Counted from the stretch's first letter, positions 52,933-63,237 are shown. The stretch is DNA of 64,000 nt from Flavobacterium tructae (GCF_002217475.1 NZ_MUHH01000031.1:27415-91414); one strand, 5' to 3'. The notes: generated by a model not told the origin, from the letters alone. A program made the numbers and translations.

Positions 52933-55900
52933 TTAAAATGTAAAGTTCAATCCAAAACCAATACTCTTAGTTTGTGGCATTGACCATTGTTCGAATCCAC
53001 CAGAAAAGGCATTGTTTCCTTGTGTTGCTTCTGGATCAAGGTTTGGCATTTTAGACCATAACAAGATGTTTCTTGCAAAAACAGAAGCTTTTATATCTAC
53101 CGTGTTGTCTAATAATTTAGGGAATTGATATCCTAAGGTAACCTCTCTTAATTTTACAAAACTTGCATCAAATACTGCAGATTCTGCAATACCATTTAAA
53201 GCTGCTTGTAATTGTTGAGCTCCGTTTGGATCTGCAGCACCACCTCTAACGATGTCGTTTGGAGTTCCGTCAGCTTTAACGCCTGGGTAAACAAACTGAG
53301 AAGTTCTGTCTGCTGTTCTTGCGTCTACACCGTAAAAGTTCATTAAGTTGTTAGATCCACTGTACATTTTTCCACCATTTTTCCAATCTACAACTGCTCC
53401 TAAAGATACTCTTTTGTAAGTGAATTGTGTAGACCCTCCTAAAGTGAATTTAGGTGCAACTTCTCCTAATACTTTTAATTTACCGTCTGCTTGTGGAAGA
53501 CCCTGAGCGTTTACAACGATGTTGTTGTTAGCATCTCTTAAGTATCCTGTACCGTAGATAACTGGGAAACGGTCTCCAACGCTTGCTCTAAGCTGAGGTG
53601 TTGTAAATCCTCCAAGGAAGATGTTGTCTACACCGGTTTTTAGTTCAGCTACCTCAGTGTCAATTTGAGAGTAGTTAACATTGAAAGTCCAGTTGAAATC
53701 TGTCGTACGTATTGGATTGACAAATAAAGAAAATTCGTGTACAGTATTAAGCATTTTTCCACCATTTGTCACGTAAGAATTGGCTCCTGATGAACCAGTT
53801 AAAGGGACATTGAAGATTTGATTTGTTGTGTTTTGCTTGGAGTAAGTGTAGTCAATTCCAGCTCTGTTATTGAAGAACTTTAAATCAACCCCAAGTTCAT
53901 ACGATTTTGTATTTTGTGGTTTTAAATTTGGATCGTATTGTACGTTGCTAGGGATAAATGAGCTAACTCCTCCTAATGGATATTGTACTGGGTTTCCAGA
54001 CCAAAATCCACCGTTATAGCTTGGTGTTACGTAAGAGTTACCTACGTAATCTGCTGCCAATCCTACTTCGGCTATAGATCCTCTAAGTTTTGCATAAGAA
54101 AGAACAGAACTTCCTTTCAATCCTTCTAGTTCGGTTACTACAAAACCTAAGGAAGCTGATGGGTAAATAAAATCTCTGTTATTTCTTGGCATACTTGATG
54201 CGATATCTTTACGAATAGTACCGCCTAAGAAAATCATATTTTTATATGAGAATTCGGCATTACTAAAGAAACCAACGGTACGCCTTTGTCTGCGGAATTC
54301 TGAAGCTGTTACAATTCTTGCGTTAGTGATAGTTGGGAAACCTCCAAAGTTGAAAGCTGTTCCATTATCATCATATTCTTTAGTGTTTTGGTGATTGTAC
54401 TCATTTCCAACCAAAATATTGAAATTAAGGTCGTTAGTGATGTTTAGGTTGTAGTTTATGGTCAATAAAGAGTTGATAACATCATTAGTTGTTCCGTAAA
54501 GGTGTGCACTACTAGTTTGTCCTGAAAGATCAAGTTTGCTTCCAAACTCAAAAATATCTCTGTAATTGGTTGTCCATGAATCTACACCTGCCTGGTATTT
54601 AACAGTAAGTTTTTGACTTCCGTCTGCACTGATAACCGGAGAGTACTGGACGTATGCATTACCGTAAACACGGTTTGTTTTTTCGCTGAACTCATTGTTT
54701 TTAGCAGCCCAGTAAGGATTGTTGAATACACCAGGTCTATAGTAAATCTGATCGTATGGGTTTGTAGGGTTGGCATAGCCAATTCCTTTTAAGTCGTAGC
54801 TTCTTGGGCCTCCAAATACACCAACAATTGCACCGTCATTTGCAGCTGTACTTTTGTTGATTTTAGTTTGAACGTAGTTAAAAGAGAAACCTGTTTTCCA
54901 TTCGTTGTTTAACTTTGTGTCTACAAGTGCTTTTACAGTATATCTGCTCATGCCAGTTTCAGGGATGATACCGTCTTGCTTGGAGTTTCCTACCCCAAAA
55001 GAATAATTCGTTTTTTCTGTTGCCTGAGCAATGTTTAAAGTGTTGTTAATCGTGAATCCTGTCTTGAAGAAGTCATCGATGTTGTCGTAAGCACGAGGTG
55101 CAACCCATGGGTCTAATCCTGCTTTTGCTCTTTGAGGAACGTAGTATTGACCAGGTCTTAAAACACCGCCGTTTAATGCGTTAGCAACATTTCCTCCGTA
55201 AGTTGCGTCATTTGGTAATTCTGAGATTTTTGGTCCCCAGTTCATAGAAGAATTTGGGTCAAATTTTCCATTTGTACCTTGTGCATACTCATTTTGAGTA
55301 CTTGGCTTTTTTGAAATTGTTTCAAAACTTGTAGAAGTGTTGAAAGTAATAACTGGTTTGCCACTCTGTGCTAAATTTTTACCACTTTTTGTTGTAATTA
55401 AAATTACACCGTTAGAAGCTCTTAATCCGTATAAAGCAGATGCAGCTTGTCCTTTAAGAACGTTGATAGATTCGATTTCGTTAGGATCTATATCGACAGC
55501 TCTGTTAGCAACATCCGCTCCCGTTACACCGTTTCCGGTCGAGAAATCAGCTTGAGATGCTACTGGCATACCATCAATAACATACAAAGGGGTGTTGTTT
55601 CCTGTGAAAGAACGGGCACCACGAATTATGATTTGAGAAGAAGCTCCAGGAGCACCACTAGAAGGAGTAATAGATACACCCGCTAATTTACCTTGTAAAG
55701 CTCCGGCAAGACTGTTGTTGTTTGCTCTTGTGATGTCTGCAGCTTTTACCTCCTGAGTTGCATATCCAAGTGCACGTGAACTTTTCTTAACACCTAAAGC
55801 TGTAACTACTACGCTTTCCAGTTCTACTGAATCGTCTTTTAATTTTGTGTTAACAGTGGTAGAACTAGCTGATACTTCTTGAGCTTTCATCCCAATGTAG

Positions 55901-56121
55901 CTAAAAACTAATACTTGATTTGGTGCTGCTTTGATAGAGTATTTTCCATCAAAATCTGTTTGCGTTGCTGTCTTAGTTCCTTTTACTAATACACTAACAC
56001 CTGGTAAAGGTATTCCTGTATTGTCAGAAACTGTTCCAGAAACAGCTCTTTCTTGCGCGAAAGTAAGTTGCGCAACTAGTACTAAGAAAAGTACTAGGAA
56101 TCCATTGAACTTTAGTTTCAT
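52933..56121 (-). CDS. SusC/RagA-family TonB-linked outer-membrane transporter, pair 2
   Basis: This 1062-residue protein has the same order as pair 1: signal peptide, carboxypeptidase-regulatory-like domain (VSGTVSDNTGIPLPGVSVLVKGTKTATQTDFDGKYSI), plug (VVTALGVKKSSRALGYA, GNNTPLYVIDGMPV, VLKGQAASALYGLRASNGVILITTKSG), and barrel ending IGFGLNFTF. The plug contacts (QAASALYGLRAS) differ from pair 1 (AAGAVLYGNRGS). The signal peptide and first domain are almost the same as in pair 1. Confidence 0.94.
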   Translation of the reverse strand: MKLKFNGFLVLFLVLVAQLTFAQERAVSGTVSDNTGIPLPGVSVLVKGTKTATQTDFDGKYSIKAAPNQVLVFSYIGMKAQEVSASSTTVNTKLKDDSVELESVVVTALGVKKSSRALGYATQEVKAADITRANNNSLAGALQGKLAGVSITPSSGAPGASSQIIIRGARSFTGNNTPLYVIDGMPVASQADFSTGNGVTGADVANRAVDIDPNEIESINVLKGQAASALYGLRASNGVILITTKSGKNLAQSGKPVITFNTSTSFETISKKPSTQNEYAQGTNGKFDPNSSMNWGPKISELPNDATYGGNVANALNGGVLRPGQYYVPQRAKAGLDPWVAPRAYDNIDDFFKTGFTINNTLNIAQATEKTNYSFGVGNSKQDGIIPETGMSRYTVKALVDTKLNNEWKTGFSFNYVQTKINKSTAANDGAIVGVFGGPRSYDLKGIGYANPTNPYDQIYYRPGVFNNPYWAAKNNEFSEKTNRVYGNAYVQYSPVISADGSQKLTVKYQAGVDSWTTNYRDIFEFGSKLDLSGQTSSAHLYGTTNDVINSLLTINYNLNITNDLNFNILVGNEYNHQNTKEYDDNGTAFNFGGFPTITNARIVTASEFRRQRRTVGFFSNAEFSYKNMIFLGGTIRKDIASSMPRNNRDFIYPSASLGFVVTELEGLKGSSVLSYAKLRGSIAEVGLAADYVGNSYVTPSYNGGFWSGNPVQYPLGGVSSFIPSNVQYDPNLKPQNTKSYELGVDLKFFNNRAGIDYTYSKQNTTNQIFNVPLTGSSGANSYVTNGGKMLNTVHEFSLFVNPIRTTDFNWTFNVNYSQIDTEVAELKTGVDNIFLGGFTTPQLRASVGDRFPVIYGTGYLRDANNNIVVNAQGLPQADGKLKVLGEVAPKFTLGGSTQFTYKRVSLGAVVDWKNGGKMYSGSNNLMNFYGVDARTADRTSQFVYPGVKADGTPNDIVRGGAADPNGAQQLQAALNGIAESAVFDASFVKLREVTLGYQFPKLLDNTVDIKASVFARNILLWSKMPNLDPEATQGNNAFSGGFEQWSMPQTKSIGFGLNFTF

Positions 56122-56435
56122 TTTTAAATATTTTGAATTAGTCCGACAAAAATCTTAATAATTAGTTAATATACCTAATCAAAAAAGTTTTTTTTTCAGT
56201 GAAACGGCATTTTTGCTGATGGGAGTTATTTTTTTATCGTTAAAATGCATTCAAAAATGATGAATTGTTATTTTTTTACTTAAAAAGCAATGGATAGTTT
56301 AGTTTGTGCCTGCTGAATTAAATGTTAAATTTTATTGGAAGGACGACGAATTTCAGTTTTTTCTGCGTTTTCAACAAAAAAACCACCCCGGAAGGAGGTG
56401 GTTTTGTGTTAAATTATGTTATTTTTTGGTGATTC
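56122..56435. other. Intergenic region between SusC/SusD pairs 2 and 3
   Basis: No gene is supported. Next to SusC pair 2 the conserved SusC upstream block recurs (minus-strand TTAACTAATTATTAAGATTT at about 56148-56167). A terminator lies at 56379-56405. The rest is A/T-rich without a recognisable feature. Confidence 0.55.
56379..56405 (-). terminator. Terminator after the third SusD gene
   Basis: AAAACCACC (56379-56387) pairs with GGTGGTTTT (56397-56405). On the minus strand a T run follows. Confidence 0.85.
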
Positions 56436-57938
56436 CTATTTATCCCAAAAAATCTTTGTGCTTAGTTTGTCTCCTCCAATCGAAGTTGATGCAGCATTAT
56501 AATTTGTTGCATTTAATGTTTGTTCTCTAATAGGGTATGCCATTCTGGACGGAACCTTACCTTCGGCAGCTGCGTCTGCACTTGCTGGTGCTGTCAGAAC
56601 AGGGAAGTCTAGTCTTCTTGTTGATGTCCAGCCTTCAAATCCTCTGTTGAACAGTGCATACCATGCTTGTTCTCCTACTTTTTGCTGCCAGGTTCCTGTA
56701 GCTGTTGCATAAGCTACAGCTGGTTGGGCAAGGTAGGTATTTGCATCTGCCAATGAAACGCCCCAGTCTTCCATAGAAGCCAGAATTGCTGCATTGTAAT
56801 GTGAAGCAATTGTTCCTCCAACCGCAACTCCTCTTCCGGAAGCTTCTGCTAATAAGAATTCTACTTCGGCATAATCCAATAAAGTACCGCTAAAGTCCGG
56901 AGCTTTAATTTTGTCACTTGCATGAGTGTATCTTGATTGAGAGTTTTTTATTCCAACAATTCCGCCTCTATAACCTGTTACAGTGATTAAGTCACCTGCA
57001 GCATTTGTGTCTTTATAAGTTGGTCTGAAGTAAGGTGTTTTTCTTGGGTCATTTAGTGCGACCAGTTTGTCTACAAATGGTTTTGCTACAACAAAGTCAT
57101 TTCTTCCTGAGAATACCATATCTACATAAAGAGGGTTGGTGTTTGGAAGATCTAACATATAAGGAAGTTTTGCGTTATCAGCATTTGATGTGAATCCGCC
57201 TGCTGCGCCGGAGATGATTGCTGCGTCTGCAATTGCTGATTCAAGACCAGATGATTTTAAGTTGATTCCTAATTTTAGTTTGATGCTATTGGCAAACTTA
57301 ATCCAGGCAGTTAGGTTGTCTTTGTAGATAACTTCAGCAGAACCAAAGGCTGGTTTTGAAGTGTCTAATCCGGCAATGTCTTTATTTAAACGTACGATTA
57401 AGTCTTTGTAGATATCCACGGCTTTATCATACTTAGGTAGATAATCTCCCGATCCTTTTAGGGCTTCTGAGTAAGGAACATCGCCAAAAGTGTCTACTAA
57501 AATTTGGTATGTATAAACAGTTAATATGTCAATAAGGATCAATTGATTCTTTTTGACTATAGTTTTTTGTGCAAATTCAGGATCTGTAGGTGAGATTACA
57601 TCTTTTTCCAGAAAGCCCTTCGCTTGAGATAAATCAGCAAGTGGTCCCGCATAAAGTCTGTCCCAGTGATTGTCTGAAATTTTACGGGTTACCCAGTTGT
57701 AATTAGATTCATCCAAATAAGTGGTCTCAGTCCATTGTTGGTTTACTAGTCTGAATATGTTTCTGTTTACATTGGTGTTGACAAGTTGCTCTGTTAAGTT
57801 TTTTTCAGCATTTGTAAATAAAGTGCTAGGGGGTACTACAGAAGGGTTTTTTACATCTACATTTAAGTCTGTTAGGCTGCTGTCGTCACATGAAACTGTG
57901 AGAAGCATGATTCCTAATGCATATAGTATTTTTTTCAT
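56436..57938 (-). CDS. SusD/RagB-family nutrient-binding lipoprotein, pair 3
   Basis: This 500-residue lipoprotein has a signal ending in LLTVSC. It has LTVYTYQILVDTFGDVPYSEALKGSGDYLPKYD, VIYKDNLTAWIKFANSIKLKLGINL, LDYAEVEFLLAEASGRGVAVGG, and EQAWYALFNRGFEGWTSTRRLDFPVL with SRMAYPIREQ near the end. It belongs to the same SusD-like_2 group as the two others but diverges most in the middle. The gap to its SusC is 11 nt. Confidence 0.92.
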   Translation of the reverse strand: MKKILYALGIMLLTVSCDDSSLTDLNVDVKNPSVVPPSTLFTNAEKNLTEQLVNTNVNRNIFRLVNQQWTETTYLDESNYNWVTRKISDNHWDRLYAGPLADLSQAKGFLEKDVISPTDPEFAQKTIVKKNQLILIDILTVYTYQILVDTFGDVPYSEALKGSGDYLPKYDKAVDIYKDLIVRLNKDIAGLDTSKPAFGSAEVIYKDNLTAWIKFANSIKLKLGINLKSSGLESAIADAAIISGAAGGFTSNADNAKLPYMLDLPNTNPLYVDMVFSGRNDFVVAKPFVDKLVALNDPRKTPYFRPTYKDTNAAGDLITVTGYRGGIVGIKNSQSRYTHASDKIKAPDFSGTLLDYAEVEFLLAEASGRGVAVGGTIASHYNAAILASMEDWGVSLADANTYLAQPAVAYATATGTWQQKVGEQAWYALFNRGFEGWTSTRRLDFPVLTAPASADAAAEGKVPSRMAYPIREQTLNATNYNAASTSIGGDKLSTKIFWDK

Positions 57939-57949
57939 TTTGTTCTGTA

Positions 57950-60900
57950 TTAAAATTTGAATGTTAAGTTAAAACCAATATCTCTGGTAGTTGGAAGAGA
58001 TCCAACTGAATAGCCTCTTGAGCTGTTTCCTGATGATAGTCCACTTTCTGGGTCTGCGTATGGTAGGTTTTTATGAATTATCCATAAGTTCGAACCAACT
58101 AAACTTGCTGATGCCGCGTTTATGAATGTATTTTCGAACATGCTTTTAGGGAAGTTGTAAGTGATAGATACTTCTCTAAGTTTAACAAACGAGGCGTCGT
58201 AAATAAAAGCTTTGTTTGGTGCAGCTTGGTAGCCCATGCTGTTTGCGATTGATCCACCTTTTGTTTTTACAGTGTTTGGAGTTCCGTTAGGAGCAACTCC
58301 AGGATTTAAAAGACCATTTTCTCTAATGTCTCCTACAGCTGTTTCTCTGTATAGCCCTGATGCAAGCCCGTAGTACATATCTAGTGAGAAGATGTCTCCG
58401 CCTTTTTGAGTGTCAATTAAGAATCCAAAAGTCAAATTTTTATAAGTAAATTTGTTTCTAACCCCACCAATCCAATCCGGAGTAATGTTTCCGATTGTGT
58501 TGTTTGAAGATGTAGTGATCATGTATTTACCTGTGGCTTGATCTATTGTTGGCTGTCCGTTTGTGTAAACGAAATCAGTTCCTTTTAGGGCGCCATAAGC
58601 TTCACCAGGAGCTGCGTTAACTGTAACACCACCTTGGAATGCACCTAATTGAAGATTGTCTAGTCCATTTGGTAATGTGATAACTTTACTTCTATTGTTT
58701 GACCAGTTTACAATTATTTCCCAGCTAAAGTCTTTTGTTTTAATTGGAGTTCCGTTTAATTGAATTTCAAAACCTTTGTTTTCGATGTTTCCACCGTTAA
58801 CAAGTGCGTTCGTAAAGCCGGATCCTGAAGATACTGCTGCTGCAACAATCTGGTCAACTGAGTTTGTTTTGTAGTAGGTAATGTCAAATCCTAGACGTCT
58901 GTTTAATAAACTTGTCTCTAGACCAACCTCGAAAGATTTTGTTCTTTCCGGTTTAAGGTCTGGGTTTTTGTTAATGCTACGGAATGGAAGTAATAAGGAG
59001 TTTGTGTAAAGAGGTTGTCCTTGAAAGTTAGGAACTCTTGTGTAAGTGTTGTTTAGTTGAAGTGCATCTGCATCATTTCCTACTTCAGCATAGTTCACTC
59101 TGAATTTTCCAAAATTTAACCAGTCTGCCTTTACTACGTTTGAGAAAAGGAATGATCCGGAAACCGCTGGATAAACATAAGAGTTGTTATTGTCAGGTAA
59201 TGTCGAAGAAACATCTCTTCTAATAGAGGCATCTACAAAATAAGTGTCTAAATAACCAATAGATCCCTGGGCGTAGATTCCATTAACACCTGATGATACT
59301 TTGGCTTCTTTTGGAAATGGTAAATCTAAGCGTGAGTTAGATAAAGCATAAATTCCTGGAGTAACTAAACCTCCGATAGTTGAAGAAAGGACATTGTCTC
59401 GTTTGTTTCTTCTGATGTTGGTTCCAATTACTCCATTTAAACTAATGTCTTCACCAAATTTTTTGTTGAAGTTTAACATGAAATCATAGTTGATTTCCTG
59501 AAAGTTGATGTCGTTTCTTTGATACCCTGATGATTCATTAACAGGAGAAAGACCAAATCCTGAAGCAATTGACCCGACAGCTCTTCTTTCTTCCTGAAGT
59601 TGCTTATAGGTGTCAAGTGAGACTCTTCCTAATGCACTTAACCATGGAGCTATCTCATAATTAAGGGAAGCGTAGCTGAATAAACGGGTTCTGTCATCAG
59701 AAGAATAATTTTGATAACGTGTGAAATAAGGATTGTCCCAATATGCTGGTTTTAGACCTGAAGGATCTGTCGGATCAGTCCAGTTCCAGGTTATGTTTTG
59801 ACCGCTTGATGCAAAGTAAACATCTTTTTGCGCTTGAACGTCAGTGTTGGTTTGCCACCATTGTCTGAAGTTGCCCATAATGTTATCGTTATAACCAGTT
59901 GAGTTTCTACCTACAGTGCTTTGTAGGGTAACGGCCGCATAAGCATTAGCGGTAAGTTTATCGGTAACTTTTTGACTAAATCTTGCACTTATCTGATTTT
60001 TTTTCAATTCACTGTTTGGAAGAATACCAGTTTGATTAGTGTTTACATAAGTCAATGATAAGCTTGATCTGTCAGTTGATTTTTCTAATGCAATGCTATT
60101 AACAAAAGTATGAGCATTATTAAAGAAAGTTACAGGGCCATTTTTTGCAGCTGTCCATGGAGTGGCTTTTCCGTAGTTTGGCGAGAAAGGAGTAAAAGCA
60201 TCCCATTGGTAAACTGGTTGGTTATCAAAAGCATCTCCGTCAGAGGCATCATTTGATGTGTCTACAGTATCTGGTGTACCAGTTCCTAAAAATGAGGAGC
60301 CAATACCGTATCCTGACCCATATCTGTTTTGATATTTAGGAAAAGTTGATTTGTCAACACTTCCGTTTGTGAATCCGCTTGAGAACGAAAAACCGATTTT
60401 GTTGTCTGATTTTCCTTTTTTGGTGGTAACCATTACAACTCCATTTGCAGCTCTGGATCCATATAATGCTGTTGCAGCAGCTCCTTTTAGGATGTTGATG
60501 CTTTCAATATCTTCCTGGTTGATATCCGAGGCATTGTTACCGTAATCGTAACCGCCGCCTCCGACTTGTTGCGAAGAAACGTTTGAGTTGGAGTTGTCAA
60601 TAGGCACACCGTCAATAACCCAAAGAGCCTGGTTATTTCCGGTAAGTGATTTATTACCTCTAATTACAACGTTTGTAGAACCTCCGAAGTTGTTGTTTCT
60701 TTGAACTTCTACACCCGCGGCTTTACCTGATAATAAATTGGCAACGTTGGTGTTTCCTGCCCCTCCGTTAACATCTTTTCCTGAAATTTGTTGAGAAGCA
60801 TATCCTAAAGATTTTTTTTCTCTTTTAATACCCATCGCTGTGGTTACTACAACACCTTCCAATTGTTGGGCATCTCCCGACAGTTTTGTGTTTACTTGTG

Positions 60901-61162
60901 ATGAGCTCGCGGCAATTTCCTGAGTTTTCATGCCGATGTAACTAAATACTAAAATTTGACTTGTCGTTGCTTTGATGGAATATTTACCATCAAAATCGGT
61001 CTGTGTGCCTGTTTTGGTTCCTTTGATTTGTACGCTTACCCCTGGTAGTGGCATACCTGCATCATCGGTAACAGTTCCCGAAACGGCTCTTTCTTGCGCA
61101 AAGGTTAGTTGCGCGAATAGTACTAAAAGTAGTACTAAAAATCCATTGAACTTTGGTTTCAT
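57950..61162 (-). CDS. SusC/RagA-family TonB-linked outer-membrane transporter, pair 3
   Basis: This 1070-residue protein has a signal peptide (LLVLLLVLFAQLTFAQ), a carboxypeptidase-regulatory-like domain (VSGTVTDDAGMPLPGVSVQIKGTKTGTQTDFDGKYSI), and a plug with VVVTTAMGIKREKKSLGYA, GNNQALWVIDGVPI and ILKGAAATALYGSRAANGVVMVTTKKG. The barrel ends IGFNLTFKF. It is the most distant of the three SusC proteins beyond the first ~100 residues. Its upstream region overlaps a decayed duplicate of the Omp85 gene's 3' end. Confidence 0.94.
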   Translation of the reverse strand: MKPKFNGFLVLLLVLFAQLTFAQERAVSGTVTDDAGMPLPGVSVQIKGTKTGTQTDFDGKYSIKATTSQILVFSYIGMKTQEIAASSSQVNTKLSGDAQQLEGVVVTTAMGIKREKKSLGYASQQISGKDVNGGAGNTNVANLLSGKAAGVEVQRNNNFGGSTNVVIRGNKSLTGNNQALWVIDGVPIDNSNSNVSSQQVGGGGYDYGNNASDINQEDIESINILKGAAATALYGSRAANGVVMVTTKKGKSDNKIGFSFSSGFTNGSVDKSTFPKYQNRYGSGYGIGSSFLGTGTPDTVDTSNDASDGDAFDNQPVYQWDAFTPFSPNYGKATPWTAAKNGPVTFFNNAHTFVNSIALEKSTDRSSLSLTYVNTNQTGILPNSELKKNQISARFSQKVTDKLTANAYAAVTLQSTVGRNSTGYNDNIMGNFRQWWQTNTDVQAQKDVYFASSGQNITWNWTDPTDPSGLKPAYWDNPYFTRYQNYSSDDRTRLFSYASLNYEIAPWLSALGRVSLDTYKQLQEERRAVGSIASGFGLSPVNESSGYQRNDINFQEINYDFMLNFNKKFGEDISLNGVIGTNIRRNKRDNVLSSTIGGLVTPGIYALSNSRLDLPFPKEAKVSSGVNGIYAQGSIGYLDTYFVDASIRRDVSSTLPDNNNSYVYPAVSGSFLFSNVVKADWLNFGKFRVNYAEVGNDADALQLNNTYTRVPNFQGQPLYTNSLLLPFRSINKNPDLKPERTKSFEVGLETSLLNRRLGFDITYYKTNSVDQIVAAAVSSGSGFTNALVNGGNIENKGFEIQLNGTPIKTKDFSWEIIVNWSNNRSKVITLPNGLDNLQLGAFQGGVTVNAAPGEAYGALKGTDFVYTNGQPTIDQATGKYMITTSSNNTIGNITPDWIGGVRNKFTYKNLTFGFLIDTQKGGDIFSLDMYYGLASGLYRETAVGDIRENGLLNPGVAPNGTPNTVKTKGGSIANSMGYQAAPNKAFIYDASFVKLREVSITYNFPKSMFENTFINAASASLVGSNLWIIHKNLPYADPESGLSSGNSSRGYSVGSLPTTRDIGFNLTFKF

Positions 61163-61230
61163 TTTTGTAATTATTTTGAATTAGTCTTACAATATTCATA
61201 ATAATTTGTTAATAATCCTAGTGTTGTGTT
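61163..61230 (-). promoter_or_regulatory. Conserved upstream block of SusC pair 3
   Basis: The minus strand carries TTAACAAATTATTATGAATATT before the start codon. This is the counterpart of the TTAACAAATAATTAAGATTT and TTAACTAATTATTAAGATTT blocks before SusC pairs 1 and 2. A further copy lies downstream of the Omp85 gene at about 61388-61402. The conservation outside coding sequence suggests promoter function. Confidence 0.5.
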
Positions 61231-61530
61231 GTTGAATTTTCTCACAATGCTAAAATTTAACATTGTAACATATTGTAATCATTGTGTTAAATAATTAGGT
61301 TTATTGGGTGTTTTCCCCGTCAATACTGAGATTAATCTGATATATTGGGTGCTATTATTTAGAATTTTTCGGTATTTTTTATTCCTTAATAATTTGTTAA
61401 TAATAGGAATGTCGTTTTGGTGAATTTTCTCACAACGTTAAAATTTAACATTGTAGTGTATGTTAACGATTGTGTTAAATAATTTTATTTCCTGAAGATT
61501 TTCCCCGCCATTACTGAGATTAATGCGGAG
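61200..61530. repeat. Tandem duplication with a 188-bp period at the 3' end of the Omp85 gene
   Basis: 61200-61342 aligns with 61388-61530 at a constant offset of 188. Examples are AATTTGTTAATAAT at 61203 and 61391, ATTGTGTTAAATAATT at 61281 and 61469, and GAGATTAAT at 61328 and 61516. The right copy is the intact end of the Omp85 gene plus its trailer. The left copy reads LFNTMITICYNVKF-stop in place of LFNTIVNIHYNVKF-stop and has a TAA shortly before it, so it is dead as coding sequence. Confidence 0.85.
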
Positions 61531-63153
61531 CAGGCCACTTGTTGTCTGGATGGTTGTGCCGATTCCGACTCCTGATAATTTTTGTAATTTATTAAGATTT
61601 TGAGTGTTGCTTAAATCTTGATAAATGGCAAAATCGATAATGGAATTGATATACAGGTTGTTAGAGACTTTGTATCTGTATTCGGTGAGTAGCATAGAGG
61701 CGAAATTGCCCTGGAGACTGTTTTCTGCAAAACCTCTTATAGAGTTTGTTCCTCCAAATCGAAACAATTCGTTGGTAATGTAATTTTGACTTTTTAGATA
61801 AAGGATTTGTGGATTTATGTAGATGAAGTTTTTCTTGTTTAGCTCAAAATTATAAGAAAGGTTAAGGTTGGTGTAGAATTGTTTACTGGATTCGACGGTT
61901 TTAGGGGTGTTGTTGGTATCTCTTTTCCCGTAGCCTAATAGAAGGTTGAGGGAGGCTTTTTTCGGGAATAAACTTTGGAGATAATCTGTTTTTTTGTACT
62001 CAAGAGTAGAAGTGATGTATGAATTTTTGTAGTCGCTAATTGTGGTGTTGTTTGTGTTTTGAATGTCACTCGATTCTGTCGATTGATAGCCTAAATATAA
62101 CCGTGTATTGTAGTTTAGGAAATAACCTAAATCAATTGCAGTTTTGGTGTTTTGAAAAGTGCTGTCCTGTTTGAAAATATTTAATTGTGCTTTAATGCCT
62201 AATGAAGACTGAAATATATAAGGGATCTCGATTTTGGTATTGAAGGTTTTTTGTTGATTTCCGTCACTTTTCCAATACAGTGAAAATTGCTCGCCTGCGT
62301 GAAGAGTGTTTAACAGTGATAGGTCCAGATATCCATTCAGAGTTGTTTTTTTATTTTCGTCATTAGAAAAACCAATGTAGCCATCAAAAGTGTTTGCTTG
62401 TCTTTTTTCTACATAGGTGTATATTTTTGTAGAATCAGTTGTGAATAATACCTCCGGATATTTGGTTTGAGAGGTGAATTCAAATGCATTGATATCGTTA
62501 TACAATTGTTTTATGATTTCCTGATTGAAAGTCTTGTTTAAGTATTTCTTTTTAAGTTGTTTTAAATGTCCTTTTGGGAAATAATCTCTTTTAGTTGGGT
62601 CAGTTTGAGTTAGAATAATGGAATTTACGACGCGTTTTTTTTCGGATTTATAGTTTAACTCCGCGTAAATTATGGAATTTTTTTTTTGGAGGTTTTCAAG
62701 TTTTAGTTTGTTTAAGGCAAAACCGGCTTTTTCGGCATCTAATGTTTTTTGATTTAGATAATTTTCCAGTTCTTCATATGCTAGAATTAAAGTGTCGTTT
62801 TTGATTTTTGCTTCATCAAAAAAGCGGTGATTCGCTCCTATATATATTTGAAGTTCTTTTATTTTGTTTTTTAAGTCGATTTTTGAGATAAAAGTACTAT
62901 CGTTTGTTTTTTTTGTTTCAAGTATAGCGTGGTCGAGATATCCTTGTTTCGTTAATTTTTCAGATACATTTTTAACTTCTTCGAAAAGGGATTTTATGTT
63001 AGTGTGATTTTCTGAATAATTCAGGGAATCAATAGTTTGTGTTTCGATTTGATTCGCTCCTTTAATTTGTAAATGAAGATTTTGAGCACAAGAAGAGATG
63101 CCGATTTGGAAAAACAGGAGTGGTAAAAGCGATTTCAAAAGCAATTGTTTCAT
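61438..63153 (-). CDS. Omp85-family outer-membrane protein
   Basis: This 571-residue protein has a signal peptide (LLKSLLPLLFFQIGISSCA). POTRA-like alpha/beta segments to about residue 235 include KNVSEKLTKQGYLDHAI and ILTQTDPTKRDYFPKGHLKQLKKKYLNKTF. A C-terminal 16-strand-type barrel follows, with FRFGGTNSIRGFAENSLQGNFASMLLTEYRY, the family's conserved RGF loop. It ends in Phe (YNVKF). It is too short to be BamA (normally five POTRA), so it is a TamA/ShlB-like or flavobacterial Omp85 with its own partner. It may help insert a surface protein; no partner is adjacent. Confidence 0.85.
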   Translation of the reverse strand: MKQLLLKSLLPLLFFQIGISSCAQNLHLQIKGANQIETQTIDSLNYSENHTNIKSLFEEVKNVSEKLTKQGYLDHAILETKKTNDSTFISKIDLKNKIKELQIYIGANHRFFDEAKIKNDTLILAYEELENYLNQKTLDAEKAGFALNKLKLENLQKKNSIIYAELNYKSEKKRVVNSIILTQTDPTKRDYFPKGHLKQLKKKYLNKTFNQEIIKQLYNDINAFEFTSQTKYPEVLFTTDSTKIYTYVEKRQANTFDGYIGFSNDENKKTTLNGYLDLSLLNTLHAGEQFSLYWKSDGNQQKTFNTKIEIPYIFQSSLGIKAQLNIFKQDSTFQNTKTAIDLGYFLNYNTRLYLGYQSTESSDIQNTNNTTISDYKNSYITSTLEYKKTDYLQSLFPKKASLNLLLGYGKRDTNNTPKTVESSKQFYTNLNLSYNFELNKKNFIYINPQILYLKSQNYITNELFRFGGTNSIRGFAENSLQGNFASMLLTEYRYKVSNNLYINSIIDFAIYQDLSNTQNLNKLQKLSGVGIGTTIQTTSGLLRINLSNGGENLQEIKLFNTIVNIHYNVKF

Positions 63154-63237
63154 TAAATTAAAAGTATTACAAATATCTATTGTTTGTTTGTAAAATCACA
63201 TGCTTAAATAATGTTATTGAAAATTAATGAATTAACG

